64,000 bases of DNA, taken from the NCBI GenBank assembly GCA_035578155.1, contig JAPWDM010000005.1:55104954-55168953 (forward strand), read 5' to 3'. The notes under the pieces are model-generated. The model ran no database searches, was not told where the DNA came from, and worked only from the letters and a program-made list of their open reading frames with translations. The stretch comes from Brachynemurus nebulosus. Its lineage: Eukaryota > Arthropoda > Insecta > Neuroptera > Myrmeleontidae. The position numbers and the translations under genes are program-made. Below are positions 10,705 to 21,935 of the stretch, piece by piece; the stretch's first letter is position 1; the number at the start of each line of letters is the position of its first letter.

Positions 10705-12720
10705 GATATACCGGGCCACACAAGTAGCCGGATTCCTTCGTCAGGCTGATTGACAGGGGCAACAACGAGATGCAAAACAAAAGTGGGCAGAGGCTGTCTC
10801 CTTGGTATACGCCTGGTTTATATGTCACTAACTTCGTTGACACAACATATTTACCGGATGTTATTGTGAACCTTGTTTTCCAGAGCGGCAACAGGTGTTC
10901 AATACATTTAATAATGTCGGGATAGACTAGCAAATCAAATAGTCCACCTAGCAAATCAAATAGTCTACCCAGGCCATACTCAGGTTGCGTTTGTGCTGTC
11001 TAGCATCCTGACAGATACATCTATCGACCAGCAAGTTGTATTTGCAACCCGACATTCTTCTTTTTGAACCTCGTCGTTCATAGATCGAATCCCACACTGG
11101 TTCAATCGCCTTCAAGATGCGTTCGTATAAAATGGAAGTGAACGCTTTACACACAGTGTTCAGGCACGTTATCGGTCTGTAGTTCTGTGGTTGTGATCCC
11201 TGTGTAGTTCTGTGGTTGTGGATGTAGGTCTCCTTTTTTCGGTATTAAGATTGTTCTTCCTTCAGCGAGCCACGATGGAATTTGCTCACAGTTAAATAAC
11301 CAATTTGAAAATATACGGGCAAAGTGGCGGTGGATACTAGTGAATCTCTTCCACCAAAAATTCGTTATTCCATCAATGCCCGGAGCCGAATGGTTCTTCT
11401 TGCCTTTGAAAGCAAGTTCGACTTCCTTTTTATCAATAGATGTTATAATGGTATGAGATGGCACTTTGCCAAGCTTTTGTTTGCAGTACCATCTAAACTG
11501 GCTGATGGCAATACAGTCCAAGTCAATCTGTTTAGTCATCTCATATATCCCCCGCCAATAATCCTCTATCGCGTCGACCGTCGGTGGTTGCTCCACGACA
11601 GGGCTTTTAGATGCGAACAGACGTGAAGGGTTCGAGTTAAAGATTTTATTTTTCTGAATACACCGTTCACGCCGGGCTAATTTCTTCTTGGCCAGGGTCA
11701 ATGCGCGTATCTTATCCAAATGTGCCTGTTTGATGGTCAACAGATTGCCCAAATTGATTGTGTGGTACCGTAGTTCTCTGGCAAAAGCCCGTACCTTTCG
11801 CGTAAAACGCCTGTTGGTCTGAATATATTCTATCACACGTTGGATACGCGATACCAGCTGTCGTAGTGCCCTCACCTTGGTGTCAATTTGTTTAATACGG
11901 ATACGTACCTTCTCTTCTGCAGTTTTTTGCTGCTTAGTACATGGGGTCAGGACACGCATCGCTGCATACACTACGTTGTTGACGTCGGTGAGATCACTGG
12001 ATGAGGATAGATGATCGTCCAAAATTTCGTTTAGTAAGGTCAAGTAAGGGTTTAGTATCTGTGTTGGCTTGATTTAATAAGCCCGTCTGTGCCTCAGTAA
12101 CTATGCTGTTACCATGAGTTACTGGTTAATCCTTCTCTATGATGTTAATATTCGCCAAGCTCTCACCATTGACCGCAGAATCCCGTTCAACTTCCACCAC
12201 CGCAGTTTCATCAATCCTAGCTTCTTCGCGAGCTTCCCGATTGTCGTCATGTCCGGTAGGTATGTTTAGTTCTATAATTCGGGCTACGGGAGGTTTTGTG
12301 GCGTTAAATTTGAGTGTTCGGGATGCATCTGGCACCATATGGCGTGCATCCTTGCCATGTACCCCCTCTTATTTGGCTCACTTTATACGCGGCACGTGAG
12401 CAGATCACGTCTCAAACTGTCCGTCCACTCCAGGCGAACGAGACGAGAAGATGAAACTTGACTGGATCCGCCTTTTTCTGCGAGCCCACCGGCGACCCGT
12501 GATGCGGCCAGCCTTCCTAGTTCGTGAGTTAGGAACTATTAATTACCTGTTAGGGGTAGTTAACCCGGTCACAGGGACAACCATTTCCGCGCTGGTTGAC
12601 TCGCACGCACCAGGTACTAAAAAGTACCGGGTCTTAGCTCAGGAACCCCGGGAGCGCTACTTCCCGTGTTGTTGTAGCAACCGACCACCGAAGCAACCAG
12701 GTATTACAACAAGCCCCTGA
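10705..12720 (-). pseudogene. R4/Dong-clade non-LTR retrotransposon, 3'-truncated
   Basis: Minus-strand frames give the single-ORF architecture of R4/Dong: a basic N-terminal part, then the RT opening KKNHSAPGIDGITNFWWK and GRTILIPKKGDL, then RRMSGCKYNLLVDRC and a GVYQGDSLCPLLFC block. R4/Dong elements insert at TAA repeats and carry a C-terminal restriction-like endonuclease. Here the RT stops before the catalytic aspartate pair, and the endonuclease and 3' end are missing. Frameshifts lie near 12030 and 11150. A 21-bp tandem duplication at 10927-10968 marks an internal deletion after AWVDY. The 5' end begins with the palindrome CCCCTCAGGGG directly against the (TAA)n tail of an I-like copy. 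Loss of the 3' end is unusual for a LINE and implies later rearrangement. Confidence 0.8.
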
Positions 12721-12721
12721 G

Positions 12722-13620
12722 GGGTTATTATTATTATTTTTTTTTTTATTTTTTTTTTTAATTAAAATTGGGGTACTGCTGCCGGTGGATGGCGCGGTCA
12801 GCAGCACCCGGCGACATTGCCTACTATGGGCATGCGCCGCCATAAACAGTGGAAATAAAATATATACAGAACAGTCAGGGACACATAAATGCAATAGACA
12901 ACGGACAAACACATAAATTAAAACAAAATAACGGGCAGATCCTGCCATCCCAGGGTCTAGTGAAACGCTCTGTTAAGGCAGGACATGACGCACTAGGCCA
13001 CAAGATGTAGTGTCCTGTCCTCAAATGGGCAAAATTGCGTTCTTCACACCACTGGTACAGACACAAACCTCAGTGGTGCAGAGCAATTTCACAAGTAAAC
13101 ATATATTTAAATAGACAATGCAGGTCTAAGGAAAAAAAATAAACATTCTCTGATCCCATATAAATACCGCTGCGGGCCTGAAACCACCCAGTGGATAAAG
13201 GGAAGAAAAAAAGGTGATACAATCCGACGGTATAAATGGTTCCCAGTCGGACCAGCCGGCCGGGTGTAACCTAAAACTCAAAAAACAGAAAGATATATAC
13301 ATATCTATGTCGGATAGAAGAAGCGAGTGGTGCCACTGGGGGCCCATAGTATTTTGTCCATTACCTAGTCAGACCAGCTGAATGGTTCAAACTAAAGTAT
13401 AATACCAGAGATCTATAGAGCCACTGGTACCATAACGAAGAATAAAAAAGACGACACGAAACAAGAAGAATTAAAAAAATACCACCAGGGATGTAAAGAG
13501 TTCTCTTGGGCATAACGAAAGATAAAAAAGTTAAACCAAGCACAAGGCGATTAATTGCTCTGTGACACGATGCTGGTCTCCATAACTCCGACAATTTCGA
13601 AACGGCTTCGTCAACTCATA
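12722..13620 (-). mobile_element. 3'UTR and (TAA)n tail of an inverted I-like LINE copy
   Basis: Read on the minus strand, it ends in an A-rich tract plus TAATAATAATAA. Upstream is a series of hairpins homologous to the 3'UTR of the plus-strand element at 18.6-19.3 kb. The last hairpin (GGGTGCTGCTG/CAGCAGTACCC) is identical over about 40 nt. Further upstream the sequence diverges but hairpins persist, for example CACCACTG/CAGTGGTG, CAGGACA/TGTCCTG, TCCGAC/GTCGGA and TACCAG/CTGGTA. No coding part is attached, so this is a truncated copy of the same or a sister family. The junction with the plus-strand element near 13.62 kb is approximate. Confidence 0.7.
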
Positions 13621-14064
13621 GGAACTCATCCGTGTAAGGAACATGTGACGTCTGCTTACTAAGTGAGTAACTTACAACCTTTCAGTCAGACGTCGGGGTT
13701 CAACTTACACGGGAGACCGGTACTTGACTCAGCGACGTTCGTCCGAATCGGGGCTACAGGGAACAAGACAATGCCACAGAGTATCACAGACAAAATCTGA
13801 CCAAGACTGTCTTCACCATTCCGACCGGGCGGAAGCGGCCACATCGACGCCCAGAACCGCATCCATATGAGGGACGACGACGTCTACTTACTGGGCGAGC
13901 TCGCTCAAGCTGTTCGGTTAGACGTCGACTCATACAGCGAAAGAGTGCGTCGAGTACCACATTCCTACCCGTCGAAATAACAAAGAAAAAGATCGAGAAG
14001 TATCACAGTAAATATGTATCACAGATGTGTAACACTAGTGTGCACAAACCAGTGTACACTATAA
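13621..14064 (+). other. Structured 5'UTR of the I-like LINE (inferred)
   Basis: No open frame is supported. Nested inverted repeats CGTGTAAG/CTTACACG and GACGTCTG/CAGACGTC lie at about 13630-13724. ATCACAG words recur from 13780 to 14125. Its position upstream of ORF1 suggests the leader of the element. Confidence 0.45.
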
Positions 14065-14808
14065 AGAGTAAAAACAATAATATCACAGGACGAAATCTAT
14101 CACAGATCAGACTACCACAAATCACAGCATAAAAATATCACCAATCGACTGGGCGGAACACGCGCTGTTGCGGCCCCCGCCCCTTCAGCGGCTGAAAAGA
14201 CAAGTGAAATTAAAGAAATAAAGGAATCCATGAGACAAATGCAGGTGAATATGCAGAAAATGCAAGAGTGTCTCATGCGCTCTACGGGTGTAGCTGTGTC
14301 TACACCCAGTACAGCCGCTGTTGTGTCAGCCAAGGTCCCTGAGGCCAAGAGGGTGCTAACAACCACCCCCCAGGGACCCGTCGTACGTACTGTAACGTCT
14401 TCTCCAAAGAAGACATCACCCAAGAAGGCTTCGCCTCCTAGAAGGCGTCACAGTGAGGGGGGAAAGGAGGTGGTAAAACCAAGGTCCCCAAAAAAGGGAC
14501 CCTCCACAACCACCTCGGAGGCAGAAACCATGCTGCCTCCACAAACGACGGCGCCGCTGCCCCAGCGGTAAAAGACGCCGTCCCACCCGGCACTCCTACC
14601 CGCCCGGTCACCCCCCTCCCGAGTCGCTCCACAACAACACAAGTGAGCGACTCGGACATGTCGACGGCGTCGGTTCGGACGGGTGTCAAACGCCCAACGA
14701 CCGACGCCTATACAAATACCTCGGCCACGGAGTCGGATAACTCCGATGCCGAGGTACAAGTTGTTAAAAGAAAAAAAGGCTGGCCAAAGGGGAAACCTAG
14801 GAAGTAGC
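14065..14808 (+). pseudogene. ORF1 (gag-like) of the I-like LINE, frameshifted
   Basis: The frame is open from 14065, with the first ATG at 14230, and reads a short coiled-coil-like stretch (MRQMQVNMQKMQECL) followed by Pro/Ser/Thr-rich sequence and basic clusters (SPKKTSPKKASPPRRRH). The frame is lost at the stop at 14569-14571. The overlapping frame continues as SDSDMSTAS to the basic end RKKGWPKGKPRK, stopping at 14808. A single-base-type indel near 14550 therefore splits the protein. No CCHC knuckles were seen. ORF1 products of such LINEs bind the element RNA. The role is inferred from position and composition. Confidence 0.65.
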
Positions 14809-14845
14809 CACACTTCCTAGGGAGCAACCCGATGTAGTAGCAGAA

Positions 14846-17800
14846 ATGGCGATCATACAATGGAACTGTAATGGTGTAAAACATCATTACTGTGAATTGC
14901 AGATGCTTCTGGCTGAGCACACGCCTATGTCCTCCAAGAGACACATTTACGGCCGGCGGAACAACTTTCAATAAGAAACTATCACATCCGCCGGCACAAT
15001 GTACAGCCAGACATCCGGGCGAGGGGGGGTGTTGCCATCATCATTAAAGATGGCGTCCCATTCCGGGACCACCCGTTAAACACCCCCCTACAAGCTATAG
15101 CAGTACAATTTTTAAAACCGCCACAATTCACAGTATGCTCGGTCTATTTACCAGACTTCGACTGGAATGTCGAAACCCTGACCGAGCTTACCTTACAGTT
15201 ACCACGTCCATTTTTGTTACTAGGAGATTTTAATGCTCACAGCCCCATGTGGGGCTGTAGCACAAGAGACGCCTGTGGAAGACTCATAGAACGGTTTCTA
15301 GACGAGTCCGAAGCTGTCTTGTTAAATACCGGTCAAGGTACTTTCATTAACGCAAGAACTGGTGAGCTGTCGGCTATCGACCTATCACTTGGCTCACCGG
15401 TCATGGCGCACCGTTATGAGTGGACGCTGGCGTCAGACTCATACGGTAGCAACCATATACCCATTATTTTGAATAGTACCACGCCGATGACTCCACAATC
15501 GTCTTCGCCGAGATGGCGTCTCCGTCAAGCTGATTGGGAAATGTACGCTGATTCATTCCGTACACCCGAGCTGACTGGAGACGTAGAAGATGATGTGGGG
15601 AAAATGTCCTCCAGTGTCATTGAAGCAGCACATAAGAGTATACCAATGTCGTCCAACATTCCACCCAAACGTCAAGTACCATGGTGGAATGAAGTCGTGA
15701 GTGTAGCAGTTGCATAGAAAAAGCGGGCGTACAATGAACTCAGACGTCGCCCCACGCAGGAAAATGTGATAGCCTACAAGCGTGCTCAAGCACGTTGTAA
15801 AAGAACAATAAAAGAACAAAAGAGGCTATCATGGGAGCAATATGTTTCGGCCATTAATACCTCCACTTCAACTTCGGAGGTATGAAGAAGAGTGAGGGCC
15901 ATTACTGGGAAATCCTCCCGTTCACCTATGCCCTCCCTTCTCATCGTCGACGGTCGAAACATCACTGAACGCGCAGAAATAGCTAATTGCTTAGCTAAGC
16001 ACTTTGAGCGCGTCAGTGGCTCCCAGAATTATGACCCGGACTTCCTGCGGATCAAGATCGAACATGAACAAAATGATCTTGATTTTTTCTCAGATGAATC
16101 CCTCCAGTATAACCAACCGTTTTCTATGCAAGAATTACTGGAGGCGCTTCGGAGATCTGTGGACACTTCCCCTGGACCTGATGAGATCCCCTACGCCATG
16201 ATCCGGAACCTGCCTTATCCTGGTAAGTGTAGGTTACTGGATCTTTACAACGAAATTTTTAGGCAAGGCGTTTACCCTCCGCAGTGGCGGGAAGCTACCA
16301 TCATTCCGCTGCTAAAAGAGGGTAAAGATTCATCGCAACTAACTAGCTACCGTCCAATATCCTTGACTTGCTGTTTCAGCGAGGTATTGGAAAAAATGGT
16401 GAACAACCGTTTCGTCTGGTGGCTGGAATCCCACAACCTTATACCTAAACATCAATGTGGGTTCCGCCGATACCATTCGACTACGGACCATCTTGTTCGC
16501 CTCGAGAATGCCATTCAAGACGCCTTTCTCCAACGAAAACACCTTGTGGCCGTGTTTTTCGATTTGGAGAAAGCTTATGATATGACCTGGAGGTATGGCA
16601 TTCTCAAGAAGCTGCACGACTGGGGTTTAAGAGGTAACCTCCCTCAGTTCGTAAAAAGTTTTCTGACTGACCGCACGTTTCATGTCCGGGTAGGTGACAC
16701 TGAGTCTGAGGCCCACTCCCAGGAGAATGGTGTTCCTCAAGGCTCCACCATTAGTGTCACCTTGTTTTCCATCGCAGTCAGTCATATTGCAGCTTCAGCC
16801 CCAATTCGTCGTTGCTTGTACGTTGATGACCTCACAATCTTCTATGCAGCCGATTCCATCGAGGATATTCAACAACGGCTGCAACAAGGCATCAACGAAG
16901 TGGTGACTTCTGCAGAAGCTCTTGGTTTTCGTTTCTCACCACAAAAAACATCGGTGGTTCACTTCTGCAGAAAGCGCAACGCATATCCGGATCCTGTCCT
17001 CACTTTAAAAGGATCCAATCTCTAGTGCGTTGATAGCGTCAGGTTTCTAGGACTCATATTCGACAAACAACTTACGTGGCGCCCACACCTCCAAGCCTTA
17101 GCTGCGAGTTGTCGCAGGACAATAAACATTCTTAAGTGCTTGGCTGGTGCATCGTGGGGTGCGGGCCGGGAGTCGTTGCTTCGCCTGTACCAATCGCTAG
17201 TTCTGACTAGGATTGATTACGGCAGCATTGCTTACTCCTCCGCCCGGGCGTCTGGCCTCTTACTCCTAGATCCTGTTCACCATGCAGGCATACGACTGGC
17301 TACGGAAGCATTTCGAACGAGCCCTTCTATGAGCCTCTGCGTAGAGTCGGGTCTTCCTCCGCTGCGACTGAGACGTGAGCGTCTCTTGCTCAATTATGCG
17401 GCGGGGATATATGCAACACCTTCACATATAAACCACCCGACTCTATTCAGATACCGTTTACAGGGGCTCTACGGTCGACGTCCCACCATAAGTCGACCAG
17501 TGGCCGTTCGAACGCAGGAGTTATTAGAGAGTCTGCACTTACAGTTCGCCAAGGTACTTCCCAAACGTCCTATGGAAGTACCTCCTTGGCTGATCCCTAA
17601 CGTAAGGTGTCGTTTCGACCTGACTGGTCTCAACAAGGAGGAGACCAGTTCAATCGAATATCGATCCCGCTTTTATGAGATCATTAGCGAACTTGACTCT
17701 CTCTGCTTATACACAGATGGTTCCAAAACAGCTACGGGTGTTGGAAGTGCCATCGTCATTCGTGACGATCCTCACGCTTGGTCACTTCCTCCCCAGGCCT

Positions 17801-18501
17801 CTGTGTATACTGCAGAATTATTTTCTATTCTGCAAGCCCTGCGATTCTGTCAAACATCCGAAGACAGCGCATTCCTCATTTGTTCCGACTCGTTGAGCGC
17901 GTTGCAAGCGATCTGCCACTCTCATACCATCGATCCACTGGTGCAGAACATCCGAACGTGTTTCTACATGCTCCGCCAAAAGTCTATTACCTTCTTTTGG
18001 ATTCCCGGACATGTAGGGATACCTGGCAATGAACTCGCCGACCAGGTAGCACGTCACGCAGCCGAAGTCGGTGAGCCACAGGACATTGCCATACGCCCAG
18101 AGGATCTGAGAGTGTGCATTAGATCCGCGATCGAACATAAATGGCAACGTGAGTGGAACAACCTCACGGCTAAGCTCAGACATGTGAAACCTGAGGTCCG
18201 AAGAACTCCGGCACCTGTAAATCTGAGCCGGCGAGAGAGTGTGGCCCTGACACGTTTACGCTTGGGCCACACGGCGTTAACACATCGTCATCTTCTCGCC
18301 GGTGAGGATCAGCCAAGGTGCGCCGCCTGCGGGACGGCGCTGACCGTGAGGCATATAGTTGAGGAATGTGTAACCTTTGAGCCATTGCGCCAGAGGTTGC
18401 AGCTCCCCAATAATGTAGCCGAAGCTTTAGCTTACGATGCAGTCTCTGAAAGAAAGATGCTTGAATTTCTCCGAAATTCGCATCTTCTTCAAAGACTTTA
18501 G
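14846..18501 (+). pseudogene. ORF2 of the I-like LINE: APE endonuclease, RT, RNase H
   Basis: It starts MAIIQWNCNG, a typical APE-endonuclease opening, at 14846. A frameshift near 14930 moves it into the frame that is then kept to 18501, broken by TAG 15715, TGA 15883 and TAG 17023. APE motifs: LQETH, LLLGDFNAHSPMWG and SDSYGSNHIPI. RT motifs: SYRPISLTCC, HQCGFR, AVFFDLEKAYD, NGVPQGS and the catalytic YVDDLTIF. RNase H motifs: LYTDGSK, YTAELFSILQAL, ICSDSLSALQ and WIPGHVGIPGNELAD, so all catalytic acidic residues and the His are present. The C-terminal zinc region is CAACGTALTVRHIVEEC. The enzyme nicks target DNA and primes reverse transcription from it. It would be about 1,218 codons, normal for the group. 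Confidence 0.85.
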
Positions 18502-19327
18502 GGGCATTACATCTCTGAATTTACAAAGTCGTCTCTTTTTATCTCCCTCGATAGAATTTTAATTACAGTCAATTTTAATTTATGTGTTTAAAAAAGTATT
18601 GTGTGTGTCTTAATTTATTTATTTATTAACAATACCCTGTTCCAGCTGGTCTGGCAGGGTACTTTTAGTCTTGTTTTTATGCCACTAAGGGCCTTTACAC
18701 CCTTAGTGGTACTTTGTTATTTATACGTGTTACTTTGTTTTTGTTATTGTTTTTTAACGATGTACCACCGAGGGCTCTTTACACTCGAGGTGGTACATCA
18801 TTTGTTTCTTCTTTCTGTGATATTTTGTTATGCCGCTGTAGGCCTGTTGTTATGGCTCTACAGCGGTATTGTTTTAACTCCTTATTGCGTCACTGGTGGG
18901 CCTGTGGCTCCCCAGTGACGTAATAAGTTTTATCTGTGATAAATTGTGATATAAATCTCTAGTCGTTTGTGTGTTTCTAGTCAGGTTCCTCCACCCCGAG
19001 GCCCTTTACGCCTCGGGGGGAGTCGCAGCGATGGTCTTCAGGCCTTGGTGACCGGACGCTTTGTCTAGTACTTATCGTACCGTCACCAAGGACTGTCCGC
19101 TCTTTTTAAGCCCTGGGATGGCAGGGCTCATCCTTGGATTTTATATGTGTATGTTTGTCCGTTGTCTATTGCATTTATGTGTTCCTGTCTTTACGTGTTG
19201 TTTTTATTTTTACTGTGTTTGGCGGCGCATGCCCTTAGTAGGCGATGCCGCCGGGTGCTGCTGACCGCGCCATCCACCGGCAGCAGTACCCCAATTTTAA
19301 CTAAAAAAAAAAAAAATAAAAAAAAAA
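18502..19327 (+). other. 3'UTR of the I-like LINE: chain of ten hairpins
   Basis: Ten successive stem-loops occupy 18633-19291: 18633-18661, 18682-18709 (10-bp perfect stem CCACTAAGGG), 18761-18797, 18830-18869 (12-bp stem), 18881-18927 (16-bp stem with one G-U), 18989-19022, 19043-19091 (10-bp perfect CCTTGGTGAC), 19109-19128, 19221-19252 and 19253-19291 (11 bp). Three share a CYTTTACR loop, suggesting duplication of one module. Spacers are T-rich. Such structure could be the RT recognition site, since LINE RTs bind 3' RNA structures; this is inference. Confidence 0.75.
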
Positions 19328-19348
19328 TAATAATAATAATAATAATAA
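19328..19348 (+). repeat. (TAA)7 tail of the I-like LINE
   Basis: Seven TAA units follow an A-rich tract. I-type elements end in TAA-like repeats. The R4/Dong sequence starts immediately after. Confidence 0.9.
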
Positions 19349-20700
19349 ACGTCGACAAAGCAACGTCGCACGCCTGGTTGAGTCAAGGAGGTCTTTTCCC
19401 GGAGACTGAAGGATTTATGCTGGCTATACAAGATCAAGTAATTCATACAAAGAATTACTCAAAATACATACTTCGTGACTCGTCAATAACATCTGACTCA
19501 TGCCGGAGATGCCATTCCAAACCCGAAACGATCCAACACATCACAGCTGCCTGTACTCAGCTCGCTCAGTCCGAATATAAACACCGTCACGACCAGGTTG
19601 GCAAAATTATATACCAGAAACTAGCGGTTAAGCACCACCTTATAACCGATAAAACCCCTTACTACAAGCTCACACCAAAAGTAGTAGCGGAGAATGACTC
19701 CTGTAGACTTTACTGGGATCGGTCGATTATTACAGATAAGACCATAAATCATAATCGACCAGATATCACCTTCGTAATGAAACAAACTAAGACCACCTAT
19801 CTGATCGACATTGCGGTTCGGAATACACATAACTTACAAAAAACACACGCAGTTAAATTGGAGAAATACACTGACGTCGCAGCCGAAATAAAACAACAAT
19901 GGCGAATGGAACATGTCCACATTGTTCCAATAGTACTCAGTGCCACCGGGGTCATTCCACACACACTACACAATAGCTTGAGCCTCTTGGATCTCCCAAA
20001 GTACACATATGTCACTATGCAAAAGGCAGTGATCATAAACACGTGTCGTATAATACGGAAGTTCCTCAGTAATACGAATCCGACTGCGATATGTGAAAGC
20101 ACAAGATCTGCTTGTACTCCATCTGAGCCATCTACAGTTAGTGAACAACACTCATCTTACAGACACAACTCAATAACACACAAGGTCCGTCAACCTCTGT
20201 ACCATCTAAACGCGCAATTCCAGGAACACCCGATCTTAATGAGCAATTTGATGAACCAGAACACATTTACACCAAGAAACGTAAAATAGAACGACACATC
20301 CACACACATACACGAACACACACACAAACACAAACAGTCCTTTCCCTTCCCTCTGTCCCTAATCCTACCTATACTCTGAGGACACGAAAACGAACCAGGC
20401 TATCACAGCCGTCTGTCATTGAGCCAACATCTACGCTCCCACGAAAGTCTCGTCGTACGACCCAGTGTACACCAAAATAGACGCATAACACCTCGTTTCA
20501 AGCAACAACAACAACAATATAATGAGTGATGTGACAGGCCCGTCCGTGAATGTACTACGGTACTTTTACGGATTGGTTTAGCACATTACCCTTCCACAGA
20601 GCCTAATACCTTGCATAATGCCGGTATAGGTGAATGTTATCCAGTACTGTCCTACTGAGTAATGAACGCCAGGTTGGCGTAAAAGTCTATAATAATAATA
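19349..20700 (+). pseudogene. R4/Dong LINE, 5'-truncated: C-terminal endonuclease and 3' tail
   Basis: The frame is open from the TAA tail to 20289. It contains the CCHC box CRRCHSKPETIQHITAAC and then a restriction-like endonuclease domain with RLYWDRS, the catalytic-type RPDITF and LIDIAVRN, and a conserved RMEHVHIVPIVLSATGVIP block. Dong/R4 enzymes use this PD-(D/E)xK nuclease to nick TAA repeats. After the stop the 3' region is rich in CA and ACACA runs and ends TAATAATAATA near 20700. That is the expected R4 target repeat. The RT half is missing by 5' truncation, usual for LINE insertions. The original methionine is not present. Confidence 0.85.
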
Positions 20701-20764
20701 GTTCTTTATTTTAAAAATAGTTAAAAAAAAAAACTACATGAAATATGTCAATTACATAACTCCG

Positions 20765-20924
20765 CGGGCCGCAAATAAAATTATGTGCTCCTATATATTA
20801 TCTATTTTTTAATACATTGGTTTTCATTACCTTGGTCACTATAAAATAAATATATTTTGTATAAGTGTGATAAATTTCGCGGGCCAAAAAAAGTTCGAGG
20901 CGGACCGCGAGTTGGCCACCCCTG
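20765..20924 (-). mobile_element. hAT-like element terminus (CAGGGGTGGCCAAC)
   Basis: Read on the minus strand it begins CAGGGGTGGCCAACTCGCGG, a terminus pattern common in hAT elements, followed by GGCCCGCG and, 130 bp later, a second GCGGCCCGCGG box. No transposase is attached and no partner end was found. Confidence 0.55.
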
Positions 20925-21306
20925 TTTTAGAAAATGTTCCTTTAGTCACACGCGGAGTAAGTTGGTTTCAGAGCGATGGCTGTCCAGCTCATTATGTACG
21001 TGAAGTAAGAAATTTTTCAGTCCAAGCTTATGCTCAGAAATGGACCGGTCGTCTTGGTCCCATTTTGTGGCCACTCCAGTTTCCGAATTTAAATCCATTA
21101 GACTTTTTTTTTTACTGGAATTGCTTAAAGAAGAAAGTCTATACAAAACCAGTAAATAATTTAAATGTGCTAAGATATCACATTAATGAATGTGCACAAC
21201 AAATAAATGTTCCAAGATGTGCAAGACGAATAAAAACGATACCGCGCCCACATTCGACTTGGCGGCAGACAATTTGCACATTCTTTGATTGTCAATGTTA
21301 TGTTTA
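20925..21306 (+). pseudogene. Fragment of an IS630/Tc1/mariner-superfamily transposase
   Basis: The frame carries the second catalytic Asp in FQSDGCPAHY, the WTGRLGPILWP block and the third catalytic residue as Asp in NLNPLDFFFYW, followed by LKKKVYTKP and a C-terminal helix region ending at 21306. Forty-one residues separate the two aspartates, a D-41-D spacing. Everything upstream, including the first Asp and the DNA-binding domain, is missing. It abuts the hAT-like end at 20924, which likely inserted into it or replaced its 5' part. Confidence 0.8.
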
Positions 21307-21799
21307 ATTTCAAATAAATATCCGTACCTGCTTTAACAAGTATTTCCATTCGAATTCCTATTTAATTATTTTTTTTTTTTTTTTTTTGTTATTGTCACTA
21401 TCTATAACCACTGTTAACCTACTATCTATCCATTTTCTATCTTCGGTCATTATCTATTTTCGGTTTGCGCATGCATCAAAACATTTGCAAGTGACTGAAA
21501 TAATTTGAAGGTAATTATCGAAATAATTTGGCAATGAGTTCCTCTTGCAGTAAAATAGCAATACCTTTTTTTCTAAAGTAAAGCGAAGCAGATGTTATAC
21601 CATTTTAGAAACTACAATAAATGAGCAATCTTTTGAGATAACTTACCAGGGTAGGGTGGTACATTTCTTTTACAGTATGAGAAGTCAAACTTAGCTAATA
21701 AAAAAAGATTTATGAATGAATCAACAAAAAAAGTTTATTTTTTCCAAGATATTAGGTCTATTATCTTTACTTTGGATTGTGATCTACAAAAGAACTTTT
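21307..21799. other. No gene; poly-T tract
   Basis: AT-rich flank of the transposase fragment with a T-run at about 21369-21388. Nothing else could be supported. Confidence 0.4.
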
Positions 21800-21935
21800 C
21801 AGGGTGATAAAAATTAGAATTTCAAAAAATCACGTCTTTCAGCTTTGGTACTCGAAAATCTGATCAAAATTGTCGATTGAGGCATGAGCTGGTCTATCAT
21901 CCTTCCAAGGAATATCGTTGACTCTTGGGACACTA
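21800..21935 (-). repeat. Dispersed GTGTCCCA-family repeat, inverted copy of 3221-3398
   Basis: The reverse complement shows GTGTCCCA, CCAGCTCATGCCT, TTTTGATCAGATTTTCGAGT and AATTCTAATTTTTATCAC in the same order as the copy near 3.3 kb. Confidence 0.6.

Larger units (their letters stand above)
13621..19348 (+). mobile_element. Nearly complete I-superclade non-LTR retrotransposon
   Basis: In order: a structured leader, ORF1 (frameshifted), and ORF2 with APE endonuclease, reverse transcriptase, RNase H and C-terminal CCHC. A hairpin-chain 3'UTR follows, with an A-rich tract and a (TAA)7 tail. RNase H plus a TAA tail places it with the I/Nimb-like group rather than Jockey or R1; the exact clade needs a phylogeny. 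Only three in-frame stops and one frameshift separate ORF2 from an open frame, so it is a fairly young but dead copy. The 5' boundary is uncertain. Confidence 0.8.

Noticed and set aside
14438..14971. Minus-strand frames opposite ORF1
   Set aside because: They are low-complexity shadows of the plus-strand ORF1 and have no recognisable domains.
19147..19350. N-terminal extension of the 380-codon frame that ends at 20289
   Set aside because: The first part reads through the 3'UTR and TAA tail of the I-like LINE. Only the part after about 19349 has R4-type protein character.
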